A program made the position numbers and the translations under genes. Source: Fimenecus sp964557975 (GTDB lineage Bacteria; Bacillota; Clostridia; Oscillospirales; Acutalibacteraceae). From it: a stretch of 64,000 nt of DNA. Position 1 is the stretch's first letter. Every line of letters starts with the position of its first letter. The notes under the pieces are model-generated. The model searched no databases. It worked only from the letters and a program-made list of their open reading frames with translations, and was not told the DNA's origin. The stretch covers positions 10,787 to 74,786 of the forward strand of contig CAZLCG010000005.1 in the NCBI GenBank assembly GCA_964557975.1, read 5' to 3'. This document shows positions 39,717 through 49,594 of this stretch, one piece after another.

Positions 39717-41384
39717 ATGGAATTACGAAGTAAAAACGTCACCTGCGGCGTCGAAAGAGCGCCGAACAGAAGTCTCTTTTACGCTATGGGTTACACTAAG
39801 GAGGAGCTTGAAAGACCGCTTATCGGCGTTGTTTCGGCTCACAGCGAAATAGTCCCCGGTCATTTTCATCTCGATAAGCTGACCGATGCTGTTAAGGCGG
39901 GCGTTGAAATGGCGGGCGGAACTCCCGTTATGATTCCGTCGATCGGCGTGTGCGACGGCATAGCTATGGGGCATATCGGTATGAAATATTCCCTGCCGTC
40001 AAGAGAGCTTATTGCGGATTCTGTTGAAACCATGGCAATGGCTCACGGCTTTGACGGTCTTGTTCTTGTTCCCAACTGCGATAAGATCGTTCCCGGAATG
40101 CTTTTGGGCGCACTGAGGATAAACATACCGACGGTTGTCTGCTCGGGCGGACCTATGATGTCGGGTCTTGTTGACGGCGTTGAAACCTCGCTTTCAAAGA
40201 TGTTTGAAGCTGTAGGCGCGCGCAAGGCGGGGCTTATTGATGATGAAAAGCTCTGCGAATTTGAAAACAACACCTGTCCCGGCTGCGGTTCATGCTCGGG
40301 AATGTACACCGCAAACAGTATGAACTGTCTTTGCGAGGGTCTGGGAATCGCGCTCCCCGGCAACGGAACGATTCCTGCCGTTCACGCGGGACGTATGCAG
40401 CTTGCAAAGCATGCAGGTATGGCGATTATGAATCTTGTAAAAAACGATATTAAAGCGCGCGATATTGTAAACGAAAAGTCAATACGCAACGCTCTTGCCT
40501 GCGATATGGCGCTCGGCTGTTCCTCAAACAGCGTTCTGCACCTGCTTGCAATCGCAAAAGAGGCGGGCTGTCCTATTGACCTTAACGTATTTAACGAAAT
40601 GAGCGCAAAAGTTCCCAATCTCTGCCACCTTGCGCCCGCCGGACCTACGCACATGCACGACCTTAATAATGCGGGTGGCGTAAGAGCCGTTCAGGCGGAG
40701 CTTGCAAAGAAAGGGCTTATAGACCTTTCGCTTATGACCGTTACGGGCAAGACGGTGGGCGAGAATATACAGGGGGCGTATATTAAGGATGAAAACGCGA
40801 TAAGACCCGTTACCGACCCATACAGCGAAACGGGCGGAATAGCAATACTTTGGGGTAATATCGCAAAGGACGGCTGTGTTGTTAAGCGCAGCGCGGTAGC
40901 GCCCGAAATGCTTGTTCACACAGGCCCTGCAAGAGTTTTTGATTCCGAAGACGAAGCTATTAAGTCGATTTACGGCGGCGAGATTAGGGACGGCGACGTT
41001 GTAGTTATCCGTTATGAGGGTCCCGTGGGCGGCCCCGGTATGAGAGAAATGCTCAACCCAACCTCTGCGCTTGCGGGTATGAAGCTTGATAAGACCGTTG
41101 CGCTTATAACGGACGGCAGATTCAGCGGCGCTTCAAGGGGCGCTTCAATCGGTCACGTTTGTCCCGAAGCGGCGGCAGGCGGTGAAATCGGTCTTATAAA
41201 AGAGGGCGATATTATTGAAATCGACATACCCAACGCCAGAGTTAACGCCAAGGTTTCCGACGGGGAATTTGCAAAGAGAAAACAGGCGTATGTTCCGCAC
41301 GAGCCGAATGTTAAATCGGGCTGGCTTGCAAGATATGCGAAGCTTGTATCTTCCGCGAAAGACGGCGCGGTTATGAAGCTCTGA
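39717..41384 (+). CDS. ilvD: Dihydroxy-acid dehydratase
   Basis: A 555-residue IlvD, standard length. It dehydrates 2,3-dihydroxy-isovalerate and -methylvalerate to the 2-oxo acids using an iron-sulfur cluster. Signature sites: PSIGVCDGIAMGH, VPNCDKIVPGML with a cluster Cys and the Mg-binding KI region, CPGCGSCSGMYTANSMNCL, and near the C-terminus LITDGRFSGASRGASIGHVC. CGGAGG precedes the ATG. It has its own regulated promoter and terminator. No ilvB/N or leu genes are in the window. Confidence 0.97.
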   Translation: MELRSKNVTCGVERAPNRSLFYAMGYTKEELERPLIGVVSAHSEIVPGHFHLDKLTDAVKAGVEMAGGTPVMIPSIGVCDGIAMGHIGMKYSLPSRELIADSVETMAMAHGFDGLVLVPNCDKIVPGMLLGALRINIPTVVCSGGPMMSGLVDGVETSLSKMFEAVGARKAGLIDDEKLCEFENNTCPGCGSCSGMYTANSMNCLCEGLGIALPGNGTIPAVHAGRMQLAKHAGMAIMNLVKNDIKARDIVNEKSIRNALACDMALGCSSNSVLHLLAIAKEAGCPIDLNVFNEMSAKVPNLCHLAPAGPTHMHDLNNAGGVRAVQAELAKKGLIDLSLMTVTGKTVGENIQGAYIKDENAIRPVTDPYSETGGIAILWGNIAKDGCVVKRSAVAPEMLVHTGPARVFDSEDEAIKSIYGGEIRDGDVVVIRYEGPVGGPGMREMLNPTSALAGMKLDKTVALITDGRFSGASRGASIGHVCPEAAAGGEIGLIKEGDIIEIDIPNARVNAKVSDGEFAKRKQAYVPHEPNVKSGWLARYAKLVSSAKDGAVMKL

Positions 41385-41402
41385 CCGAAATCAGACTTAC
41401 GG

Positions 41403-41440
41403 GGGCTTCTGTTTTTATGCGGAAGCCCTTAATTTTTTCT
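41403..41440 (+). terminator. Terminator after ilvD
   Basis: GGGCTTC pairs with GAAGCCC around a T-rich loop, and TTAATTTTTTC follows. The motif CCGAAATCAGACTT occurs on both sides (about 41385 and 41450), a short direct repeat of unknown meaning. Confidence 0.8.
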
Positions 41441-41478
41441 TTTATTCCGAAATCAGACTTTTAAAGCTCAATTTTGTA

Positions 41479-41507
41479 TTGATAATATAATTAAATTGTG
41501 ATACAAT
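41479..41507 (+). promoter_or_regulatory. Promoter of metA
   Basis: TTGATA (41479-41484), 17-base spacer, TACAAT (41502-41507), about 35 bases before metA. There is no SAM riboswitch or T-box in the short leader. Confidence 0.7.
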
Positions 41508-41542
41508 ATGTTTCCCGAAAATAAAAGAAGGAAGGTGGACTT

Positions 41543-42460
41543 ATGCCCATTAAAATTGACAACCAGCTGCCCGCGCATCACAGCCTTGAATTGGAGAATA
41601 TTTTTGTTATGACCGAGGGCAGGGCTATGTCGCAGGACATTCGTCCGCTAAGCATTATAATTCTTAATTTAATGCCTACCAAGGTCGAAACCGAAACCCA
41701 GATTTTAAGGCTGTTAAGTAATTCTCCTTTACAGGTTGACGTTGAGCTTTTGCAGGTTACAAGTCATGTTTCCAAAAACACCTCTAAGGAGCATTTGCTC
41801 AAATTCTACAAAACCTTTGACGAGGTTAAGGACAGGAAATTCGACGGTATGATCGTTACGGGCGCGCCTGTCGAGCTGCTTGATTTTGAGGAGGTTGACT
41901 ATTGGGACGAGCTTTGCGAAATCTTCGAGTGGGCTAAAACCCATGTATATTCGACCTACAATATTTGCTGGGGAGCTCAGGCGGCGCTTTACTATAACTA
42001 CGGTATTCCGAAGCATGAGCTTCCCGAAAAGCTGTTCGGTGTTTTCAAGCACAGACCTCTTGATTTGTATCACCCCCTTTTAAGAGGTTTTTCGGACGTT
42101 TTCTATGTGCCCCATTCAAGGCACACGCAGACGAGAAAGGAGGACGTAATCGCGGTAAAGGATTTGCAGATTTTATCTTATTCCGATATTGCGGGGGTGC
42201 ATTTGATTTCCGATATGAATTGCAGAAATTTTTACTGCACGGGGCACAGCGAATATGACGGCGACACCTTGGCGCGTGAGTATTTCAGGGATCTTAACAA
42301 GGGCTTGGATATTAAAATACCCTATAACTATTTCCCCGACGACGACCCGAAAAAGACGCCTCTGATTACCTGGAGGGGAGCGGGCAGTCTGCTGTTCCAG
42401 AATTGGCTTAATTATTTTGTTTATCAAAAAACGCCTTATGATTTGAATTCAATTCAATGA
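41543..42460 (+). CDS. metA: Homoserine O-acyltransferase (MetA family)
   Basis: A 305-residue MetA, normal length. It acylates homoserine with acetyl-CoA or succinyl-CoA in methionine synthesis. NICWGAQAAL carries the nucleophile Cys142. His235 and Glu237 in CTGHSEYDGDTLA complete the catalytic machinery. Family motifs NLMPTKVETETQILRLL and GVFKHRPLDLYHPLLRGFSD are present. In Clostridia many MetA enzymes use acetyl-CoA, and the residue governing this (equivalent to 111) reads TGAPVELL with Glu, which favours acetyl-CoA (established correlation). GGAAGG precedes the ATG. Single-gene unit. Confidence 0.96.
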   Translation: MPIKIDNQLPAHHSLELENIFVMTEGRAMSQDIRPLSIIILNLMPTKVETETQILRLLSNSPLQVDVELLQVTSHVSKNTSKEHLLKFYKTFDEVKDRKFDGMIVTGAPVELLDFEEVDYWDELCEIFEWAKTHVYSTYNICWGAQAALYYNYGIPKHELPEKLFGVFKHRPLDLYHPLLRGFSDVFYVPHSRHTQTRKEDVIAVKDLQILSYSDIAGVHLISDMNCRNFYCTGHSEYDGDTLAREYFRDLNKGLDIKIPYNYFPDDDPKKTPLITWRGAGSLLFQNWLNYFVYQKTPYDLNSIQ

Positions 42461-42474
42461 AAACATAATAAATA

Positions 42475-42510
42475 AAAGAACCGAGCGACAGCTTTGCCGC
42501 TCGGTTCTTT
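42475..42510. terminator. Bidirectional terminator between metA and the radical SAM gene
   Basis: AAAGAACCGAGCG (42475-42487) pairs perfectly with CGCTCGGTTCTTT (42498-42510). It serves two convergent genes, though the T runs are short. Confidence 0.85.
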
Positions 42511-42537
42511 GGCTGTATATTAAATTTAACGTCCCGT

Positions 42538-43149
42538 TTAATCTGCCGTATATTCTCTTACGCGAAGCGGTATTCCCATACTGTCGGCAAGCCTTCGGCA
42601 GGCTTCAATGTCCTCATTCGAGATGACGTCGACCGCCGAAAACTTAACGGCGACACCCTCGCTTTTACATTCCCGCGCAAATTTCAGAATTGCGGGAAAC
42701 GCCTTTTCTTTAAACGTCGGGTGGCAGAGCGCTTCATATTTTTCGCCCGTCGCCTCGTTGAGAGAAATTGAAACCGTATCCATAATTTTGCACAGCTCCT
42801 TTGCCGTCGGCTTTTTGTTGATCAAATCCGAAAGCCCGTTGGTGTTAAGCCTTAATTTGCAGGGCATTTTCTCTTTGAGGTACTCGGCGGTTTTAATCAG
42901 ATTTTCATAAGCGCAGGTCGGTTCGCCGTAGCCGCAGAAAACAAGCTCGTTTGAATAAGGCGTGAAATCAAATTCGTCAACGGCTTTTTTGATTTCGTCA
43001 AACGACGGACTGTGCGCGTCAAACCAAAGCGTTTGAGCTTCGCCTACGCTGTCGCCGTTGTTGCGTATGCAGAACTCACAGCGGCACGGGCAGGCGTTGG
43101 TTATGTTGAGATAAACATGATTTTCAAAGGTGTAAACAATATCAGCCAT
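42538..43149 (-). CDS. TatD-associated-type radical SAM protein
   Basis: A 203-residue radical SAM protein. NITNACPCRCEFCIRN holds Cys20, Cys24 and Cys27. VFCGYGEPTCAYENL is the GGE-equivalent. NTNGLSDL and VSISLNE follow. This closely follows the family annotated as TatD-linked radical SAM proteins, short enzymes usually encoded beside tatD nucleases. No tatD gene is in the window. Downstream it shares a terminator with metA, and upstream it lies 12 bases from the ECF S-component gene, probably in the same transcript as the B6 genes. Reaction unknown. Confidence 0.85.
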   Translation of the reverse strand: MADIVYTFENHVYLNITNACPCRCEFCIRNNGDSVGEAQTLWFDAHSPSFDEIKKAVDEFDFTPYSNELVFCGYGEPTCAYENLIKTAEYLKEKMPCKLRLNTNGLSDLINKKPTAKELCKIMDTVSISLNEATGEKYEALCHPTFKEKAFPAILKFARECKSEGVAVKFSAVDVISNEDIEACRRLADSMGIPLRVREYTAD

Positions 43150-43160
43150 TTTGCTTCTCC

Positions 43161-43703
43161 TTAAAAATTATATATTTTTGATTTGAATTTAACCTTATCG
43201 AGCGCGGCGGCGGCAATATAATAAATAATCGCGCTTCCCGTTGCCTGAATTATACTGAACGGAACCGAGGTCCACGCTGTGGGAAAGGTATATAAAAGCC
43301 CTTCGCACAAAAGATACCCGAATATCGTAATAAGTCCCGAAACAACAGGCATTATGCTCGTTGCCTTGTTAAGTATTCTGTTCGGGCTTTTGGTGGCCTT
43401 TAAGGTATATACAAGCGCGAACGGAACCGCGTTAAGCGCTTTTATAACCGCCGTAAAGGGCGCCCAAACCGTCGCGCCCGCAAGAATGTCGGCGAGACCG
43501 CCGCCTATTGCCGCGGCAAGCATTGCATACGGCATAGGGAGTATGCAGGAGGCTAAATAAATCATACTGTCGCCGAAATGCAGGTAGCCGTCGTTTATTC
43601 CCGTGTTGAATTTTATGTAAGCGGTCATCACTGCGATAAGCGCCGCGAAAACCGCCGCGAAAATAATATTAAACAGTCTTTGAAAGCCTTTGCTTCTATT
43701 CAT
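43161..43703 (-). CDS. ECF transporter S component, probably vitamin B6 type
   Basis: A 180-residue integral membrane protein with about five to six helices. After the basic start MNRSKGFQRLFNIIFAAVFA come DGYLHFGDSMIYLASCIL and GGLADILAG, the usual S-component loop motifs (HFGD, GG.AD). It provides substrate specificity and relies on shared EcfAA'T encoded elsewhere. The overlap of eight bases with the upstream pyridoxamine kinase gene, and the divergent PdxR-like regulator, argue for a pyridoxine-type substrate (inference from context). Confidence 0.82.
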   Translation of the reverse strand: MNRSKGFQRLFNIIFAAVFAALIAVMTAYIKFNTGINDGYLHFGDSMIYLASCILPMPYAMLAAAIGGGLADILAGATVWAPFTAVIKALNAVPFALVYTLKATKSPNRILNKATSIMPVVSGLITIFGYLLCEGLLYTFPTAWTSVPFSIIQATGSAIIYYIAAAALDKVKFKSKIYNF

Positions 43704-44613
43704 GTATAAGCATCTCCATATATTTTTGAAAATTTACTCCGTCGTTTCGGTCGGTACCCTCGCGGTAGGAATCGCGGATTGCTTTTTCAAGGAAACGCGT
43801 CGCAAGCTCAACGGCGTATGTCAGGCTCGTGCCTTTCGCCGCTTCGGCACATATTATACTTGAAAAAATATCGCCCGTACCGGAATAGCTTCCGCCGAAA
43901 ATCTCGGATTTTGAAACGGATATATGATTTTTTTGAACCGTAATGTTGCAGATGCAGTTGCCTGCCTTTACGCCGGTGACGATCACGGCTTTAATATTAC
44001 CGCCGAGAAGCGTTGACGCCGCTCTTGCGACAATATCGGTATAGCCGCCCTCATTACTGCGCGAAGTAAGCTCCTTATAGCTTATTCGGCACAGAATACA
44101 AAGCTCGGTGAGGTTGGGCGTAATAATATCCGCCCTTCGGGCAAGCTCGGAAACTTTTCGGCACAGGCTTTTTGAGTATGTTCCGTAAAGCCTGCCGTCG
44201 TCAGCCATAACAGGATCGACCAGCAGCACTGTATTGTCGGTTTTGAAGCTGTCTGTAAAATTCAGAATTATATCCGCCTGCGCCGCCGAGGTCAGATAAC
44301 CCGTCATTATCGCGTCAAAGCGGGCGCCCATCCTTTTCCACTCGTTAATATATTTATCAAGATGCGCTGTACAGTCCGTACAGTAAAATGAGTCGTAGCC
44401 CGTCTGATTTGAAAGCACAGCGGTAGGCAGAGGACAGCACTCAAGCCCCATTGCCGAGATAATGGGCAGCGCCGCAGTCAGCGAGCATCTGCCGAAGCCG
44501 GAAATATCGTTTATTACGGCTATTTTTTTTATATTGACCGCCTCCGTTCCGCGCGGTAAGCCGAAAAGAACCTGAAATGCGCGCTCTTTCGGGTGAAATT
44601 CGGTTTTACTCAT
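43696..44613 (-). CDS. Pyridoxamine/pyridoxal kinase
   Basis: A 305-residue ribokinase-fold B6 kinase that phosphorylates pyridoxal, pyridoxine or pyridoxamine. INDISGFGRCSLTAALPIIS is the substrate-binding start, PTAVLSNQTGYDSF, VLLVDPVMADDGRLY and ITPNLTELC are conserved, and GGSYSGTGDIFSS is the anion-hole and catalytic Asp loop. The ATG at 44613 lacks a strong ribosome site. A GGAGGCG occurs about 25 codons downstream but without a standard start codon after it, so the N-terminus is uncertain. It is coupled to the ECF gene and divergent from the PdxR-like regulator. Confidence 0.9.
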   Translation of the reverse strand: MSKTEFHPKERAFQVLFGLPRGTEAVNIKKIAVINDISGFGRCSLTAALPIISAMGLECCPLPTAVLSNQTGYDSFYCTDCTAHLDKYINEWKRMGARFDAIMTGYLTSAAQADIILNFTDSFKTDNTVLLVDPVMADDGRLYGTYSKSLCRKVSELARRADIITPNLTELCILCRISYKELTSRSNEGGYTDIVARAASTLLGGNIKAVIVTGVKAGNCICNITVQKNHISVSKSEIFGGSYSGTGDIFSSIICAEAAKGTSLTYAVELATRFLEKAIRDSYREGTDRNDGVNFQKYMEMLIHE

Positions 44614-44629
44614 TTATGCTTGCATAATA

Positions 44630-44679
44630 TTGAGAATACATATATAATAATGTTGATTTGTCATTATGAAAATATGCAA
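44630..44679. promoter_or_regulatory. Candidate PdxR control region
   Basis: The 93-base gap between the pyridoxamine kinase and the MocR-type regulator holds TTGCATAATATT (44630-44641) and the inverted AATATGCAA (44671-44679). Between them lies an AT-rich segment with possible -10 boxes on both strands. This is the likely binding site for the PdxR-like protein. Half-site assignment is uncertain. Confidence 0.4.
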
Positions 44680-44706
44680 AAATCAAAATTTTTAAGGGGA
44701 CAGTTT

Positions 44707-46041
44707 ATGAACGACACATTAAGCCTGCTGAAGGAAGAAAACACAACGTTATATATGCGTGTTTACGGCTATTACAAGGCTCTTATAACCGAGGGAAAAT
44801 TGACTGAAAATTCAAGACTGCCGTCCGTAAGGCGGTGCGCGGCGGAGCTGTCGGTCAGCCGTACTACCGTCGAAACGGCGTATATGCAGCTTGCGGCTGA
44901 CGGTTACATTATTTCCCGTCCGCAAAGCGGATATTATGTGACGGACGCGGCGCTTAAAAAAAAGAAATCGGTTTCGACGTTAAATTCGCAGTCGGAGCAG
45001 AGTGAAATATTATACGATTTCTCATCTTTAAAGGCGGACAGGGAAAGCTTTGACTTCAATTTGTGGAGAAGATACCTTAAAAGCGCTCTGCGGCAGGATG
45101 ACAGACTGCTTAATTACGGCGAGGCTCAAGGCGAGAGGGAATTGAGAGAGGTAATTGCAAAATACATAGGCGAAAAAAGAAACGTTGTCTGTTCGGCTGA
45201 CGACATAGTAATCGGCGCGGGTGTCCAGAGCCTTTTGCATATTCTTTGCGGAATAATCGGCAGGGAAAAGAAAATATTGTTTCAGGACAAAGCTTTCTCT
45301 CAGGGGATTGCGGTTTTTGAGGATCACGGCTGCGAGATTACGGAAAACGAGGAGGAAGCGGATATTATATACACCTCGCCGTCGCACATAAACAGATGGG
45401 GCGGTACAATGCCCGCGCGGGAAAGATTTGACCTTATAAGAAGGGCTGAAAGAAACGGGACTCTGATAATCGAGGATGACTACGATAACGAGTTCGGGTA
45501 TTTTAACAGACCTACCCCGTCGCTTCAGGGACTTGACGGCGGAAGCAGCGTAATATATATAGGCACATTTTCAAAACTGCTCGTGCCGTCTATAAGAATA
45601 AGCTTTATGGTTCTGCCCGAAAGCCTTTTGAAAATATATATTAAAAGAGCGAAGCTGTACAATCAGACGGCCTCGACAACCGAACAGATTGCGCTGTGCC
45701 AGTTTATCCGTGACGGGCATCTTTCAAGCAGGATTAAAAAGATCAGAAGGCTTTATACACAGAAAGCAATGCTTTTAAACGCTGCCGTAAACGAAGTATT
45801 CGGTTCTTATGCGCGCACATATATAGGCGAAACGGGGTTTGTAATAAGAATGGAGCTTCGGCTGCCGTATTCCTCTGAAGAGGCGGCGCTTCGGGCGCGG
45901 CGGGCGGGGATAGCCGTATCACTTTGCGGAGAAGATGACGGCGGACCGCAAATTCTGCTTTCCTGTTCCTCGGTAAAGGCTGAGGATTTTGAAAAATCCA
46001 TGAAAATTTTAAGGGACGCTCTGTTTAAAGGCGCGGAATGA
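44707..46041 (+). CDS. pdxR: MocR/PdxR-type regulator (GntR HTH fused to aminotransferase-like domain)
   Basis: A 444-residue protein. The N-terminal GntR winged helix is residues 1-75 (LPSVRRCAAELSVSRTTVET, YIISRPQSGYYV). The rest resembles a type I PLP aminotransferase: VIGAGVQSLLHILC, LIIEDDYDNEFGY, and YIGTFSKLLVPSIRISFMV with the PLP-binding Lys. Such proteins sense PLP. Those beside B6 genes activate PLP synthesis or salvage. It is divergent from the pyridoxamine kinase/ECF genes, so the PdxR assignment is mainly by context. AAGGGG precedes the chosen ATG. The 44593 frame start overlaps the neighbour and is rejected. Confidence 0.82.
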   Translation: MNDTLSLLKEENTTLYMRVYGYYKALITEGKLTENSRLPSVRRCAAELSVSRTTVETAYMQLAADGYIISRPQSGYYVTDAALKKKKSVSTLNSQSEQSEILYDFSSLKADRESFDFNLWRRYLKSALRQDDRLLNYGEAQGERELREVIAKYIGEKRNVVCSADDIVIGAGVQSLLHILCGIIGREKKILFQDKAFSQGIAVFEDHGCEITENEEEADIIYTSPSHINRWGGTMPARERFDLIRRAERNGTLIIEDDYDNEFGYFNRPTPSLQGLDGGSSVIYIGTFSKLLVPSIRISFMVLPESLLKIYIKRAKLYNQTASTTEQIALCQFIRDGHLSSRIKKIRRLYTQKAMLLNAAVNEVFGSYARTYIGETGFVIRMELRLPYSSEEAALRARRAGIAVSLCGEDDGGPQILLSCSSVKAEDFEKSMKILRDALFKGAE

Positions 46042-46060
46042 ACATATTCCGCGGCGTTTT
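46032..46060 (+). terminator. Probable terminator of the PdxR-like gene
   Basis: CGCGGAAT (46032-46039) pairs with ATTCCGCG (46046-46053), overlapping the stop codon, with GCGTTTT after. A second hairpin, TTGATTATT/AATAATCAA (46063-46085), follows. Bases 46086-46240 are A/T-rich runs without a gene. Confidence 0.55.
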
Positions 46061-46242
46061 GGTTGATTATTCGGCAAATAATCAAAGAGCTTCCATGATT
46101 TGAAAATATTTCTGAATTTTTTTAAAAGTCTGTTTATGTATTAAATAATACATAATGCAGTGCAAAAAAGTCTGATTTTGGATATTAAAGGAAAAACCTC
46201 GAAAAAAATGAGGAAAAATCGTCTTTTTTTCAAAAAAAGTAA

Positions 46243-46271
46243 TAGATTTCTAACAACAGTCGTGTTATAAT
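46243..46271 (+). promoter_or_regulatory. Promoter of the hydrogenase operon
   Basis: TATAAT at 46266-46271 with a poor -35 (TAGATT, 46243-46248) at 17-base spacing. The leader to the first gene is about 78 bases. No Rex-type site (TTGTTAA...TTAACAA) was found. Confidence 0.55.
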
Positions 46272-46349
46272 GCTTTTGTATGTTCAACGGCGTCGGACCT
46301 CTTTTCGGCGCATCGGGAAACTACTAATCTTTAAGGAGGAAAACGATTA

Positions 46350-46847
46350 ATGCTTAAAAAAATCAGTAAAATTCCTTTCAAAGGAACTCCTGAACAGCAA
46401 AAGCAGCTCGAAGCTGTTATAGCTGAGTGTAAAGACGATAAGAGCCTTCTTATGCATGTAATGCAGGAAGCTCAGAGTATTTACGGCTATCTTCCGTATG
46501 AGGTTCAGGTTATGATTGCAGAGGGTATGGACGTGCCGCTTGAAAAGGTTTACGGAGTTTCTACCTTTTACGCGCAGTTTGCACTTTCGCCGAAGGGCGA
46601 GTACAATATTTCGGTCTGTCTGGGTACTGCCTGTTATGTCAAGGGCTCACAGAGGATTCTTGACAAGATTACCGAAATTTTGGGCGTTGAGCCGGGCGAA
46701 TGCTCTCCGGACGGCAGATTCTCTCTTGAGGCATGCCGCTGTATAGGCGCCTGCGGTCTTGCGCCTGTTTTGACCGTTAACGATGAGGTTTACGGCAAAT
46801 TAACGGAAGCGGACGTTCCCGATATTCTTCATAAATACGGCGCATAG
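46350..46847 (+). CDS. hydC: NADH-dependent [FeFe] hydrogenase, NuoE-like subunit
   Basis: A 165-residue thioredoxin-like [2Fe-2S] protein. N-terminal helical bundle (LMHVMQEAQSIYGYLPYEVQ), then the ferredoxin fold with cluster cysteines in CLGTACYVKG and CRCIGACGLAP. It corresponds to HydC/HndA of trimeric or tetrameric electron-bifurcating hydrogenases and hands electrons between the flavin subunit and the catalytic subunit. First gene of a five-gene operon, with an AAGGAGG ribosome site. Confidence 0.92.
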   Translation: MLKKISKIPFKGTPEQQKQLEAVIAECKDDKSLLMHVMQEAQSIYGYLPYEVQVMIAEGMDVPLEKVYGVSTFYAQFALSPKGEYNISVCLGTACYVKGSQRILDKITEILGVEPGECSPDGRFSLEACRCIGACGLAPVLTVNDEVYGKLTEADVPDILHKYGA

Positions 46848-46851
46848 GGCT

Positions 46852-47418
46852 ATGCGTGAATTATCGCTTAATGTTCTTGACGTTGCGCAGAACTCAATCA
46901 CGGCGAACGCTTCGCTTATCACGGTTGAGATTGCCGAAAACACAGCGGAAAGCACGCTTGCAATAAGCATAGCCGACAACGGCAGGGGAATGAGTGAAGA
47001 ACAGCTTAAAAGCGTTCAGGATCCTTTTTTTACCACGAGAACCACGAGAAAGGTCGGGATGGGAATCCCGCTTTTTAAGATGGCGGCGGAGATGACGGGC
47101 GGAAGCTTTAAAATATCTTCAAAGCTCGGCAAAGGAACCGAAACCGCGGCGGTTTTTAAAACCGACAGCATTGATTTTACACCGCTCGGCGATATAAAAT
47201 CGACGGTGATAATGCTTGTCACTATGAATACCGACAGGGATTTTGTTTACCGCCAAAGGGTGGATGAAAACGAATTTGTTTTCGATACCCGTGAAATAAA
47301 ACGGATTTTGGGCGGAGTCCCGCTTGACGAGCCTGATATTGTTTCGTGGATGAGGGACTATATTGATGAAAACATAAAAGAACTTTACGGAGGTGTCAGT
47401 AATAATGAAAACTCTTGA
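46852..47418 (+). CDS. Histidine-kinase-like ATPase (HATPase_c) in the hydrogenase operon
   Basis: A 188-residue protein with a GHKL ATP-binding domain: N box LDVAQNSITANASL, G1 ISIADNGRGMS, F-like box DPFFTTRTTRKVGMGIPLFK, and G2 GGSFKISSKLGKGTETAAVF. It has no dimerisation/phosphoacceptor histidine domain and no sensor, so it is not an ordinary sensor kinase. It is more like an anti-sigma or stand-alone GHKL protein. About 60 extra residues follow. It starts four bases after hydC and overlaps the start of the next gene. This ATPase recurs in Clostridia hydrogenase operons (recollection), but its role is unknown. Confidence 0.85.
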   Translation: MRELSLNVLDVAQNSITANASLITVEIAENTAESTLAISIADNGRGMSEEQLKSVQDPFFTTRTTRKVGMGIPLFKMAAEMTGGSFKISSKLGKGTETAAVFKTDSIDFTPLGDIKSTVIMLVTMNTDRDFVYRQRVDENEFVFDTREIKRILGGVPLDEPDIVSWMRDYIDENIKELYGGVSNNENS

Positions 47419-47779
47419 AGAGCTTATGGCTATAAGAGACGCGACAAAAAAGAAAATGACCGTCAGAGAGGATACGGGCGACGACGTTGTGAGAATAGTC
47501 GTCGGTATGGCTACCTGCGGTATTGCGGCGGGCGCAAGACCCGTTTTAAACGCGCTTGTTGACGAGGTCGCAAAAAGGAATCTCAAGGGCGTTACCGTTT
47601 CACAGACGGGCTGTATAGGTATGTGCCAGTATGAGCCTATTGTTGAGGTCATGGAACCCGGCAAGGAAAAGGTTACTTATGTAAAAATGACCGCAGAAAA
47701 GGCGGTTAAGGTTGTAAACGACCACATAGTCAACGGCAATCCGATTGTTGAGTACACAGTCGGCGCACTGAACAAATAA
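47405..47779 (+). CDS. (2Fe-2S) ferredoxin-like protein, HndB type
   Basis: A 124-residue thioredoxin-like ferredoxin. VVGMATCGIAAGARPVLNAL and VSQTGCIGMCQYEPIVEV place four cysteines in the pattern of HndB and of the HydB N-terminal domain. Start chosen at ATG 47405, 11 bases after GGAGG. The GTG at 47393 sits on the ribosome site. The gene overlaps the end of the ATPase gene by 14 bases. It probably is an accessory electron carrier of the hydrogenase complex. Confidence 0.9.
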   Translation: MKTLEELMAIRDATKKKMTVREDTGDDVVRIVVGMATCGIAAGARPVLNALVDEVAKRNLKGVTVSQTGCIGMCQYEPIVEVMEPGKEKVTYVKMTAEKAVKVVNDHIVNGNPIVEYTVGALNK

Positions 47780-47794
47780 TAAGGAGGAAAAACA

Positions 47795-49582
<1,788 letters not shown>

Positions 49583-49594
49583 GGAGTGTGCCAA

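Noticed and set aside
41441..41542. SAM riboswitch or T-box upstream of metA
   Set aside because: The leader after the promoter is about 35 bases, too short, and has none of the conserved elements.
46042..46349. Rex (NADH-sensing) site upstream of the hydrogenase operon
   Set aside because: Looked for TTGTTAA/TTAACAA palindromes. The closest sequence, TTGATTATT/AATAATCAA at 46063-46085, lies well away from the promoter and reads better as a hairpin after the PdxR-like gene.
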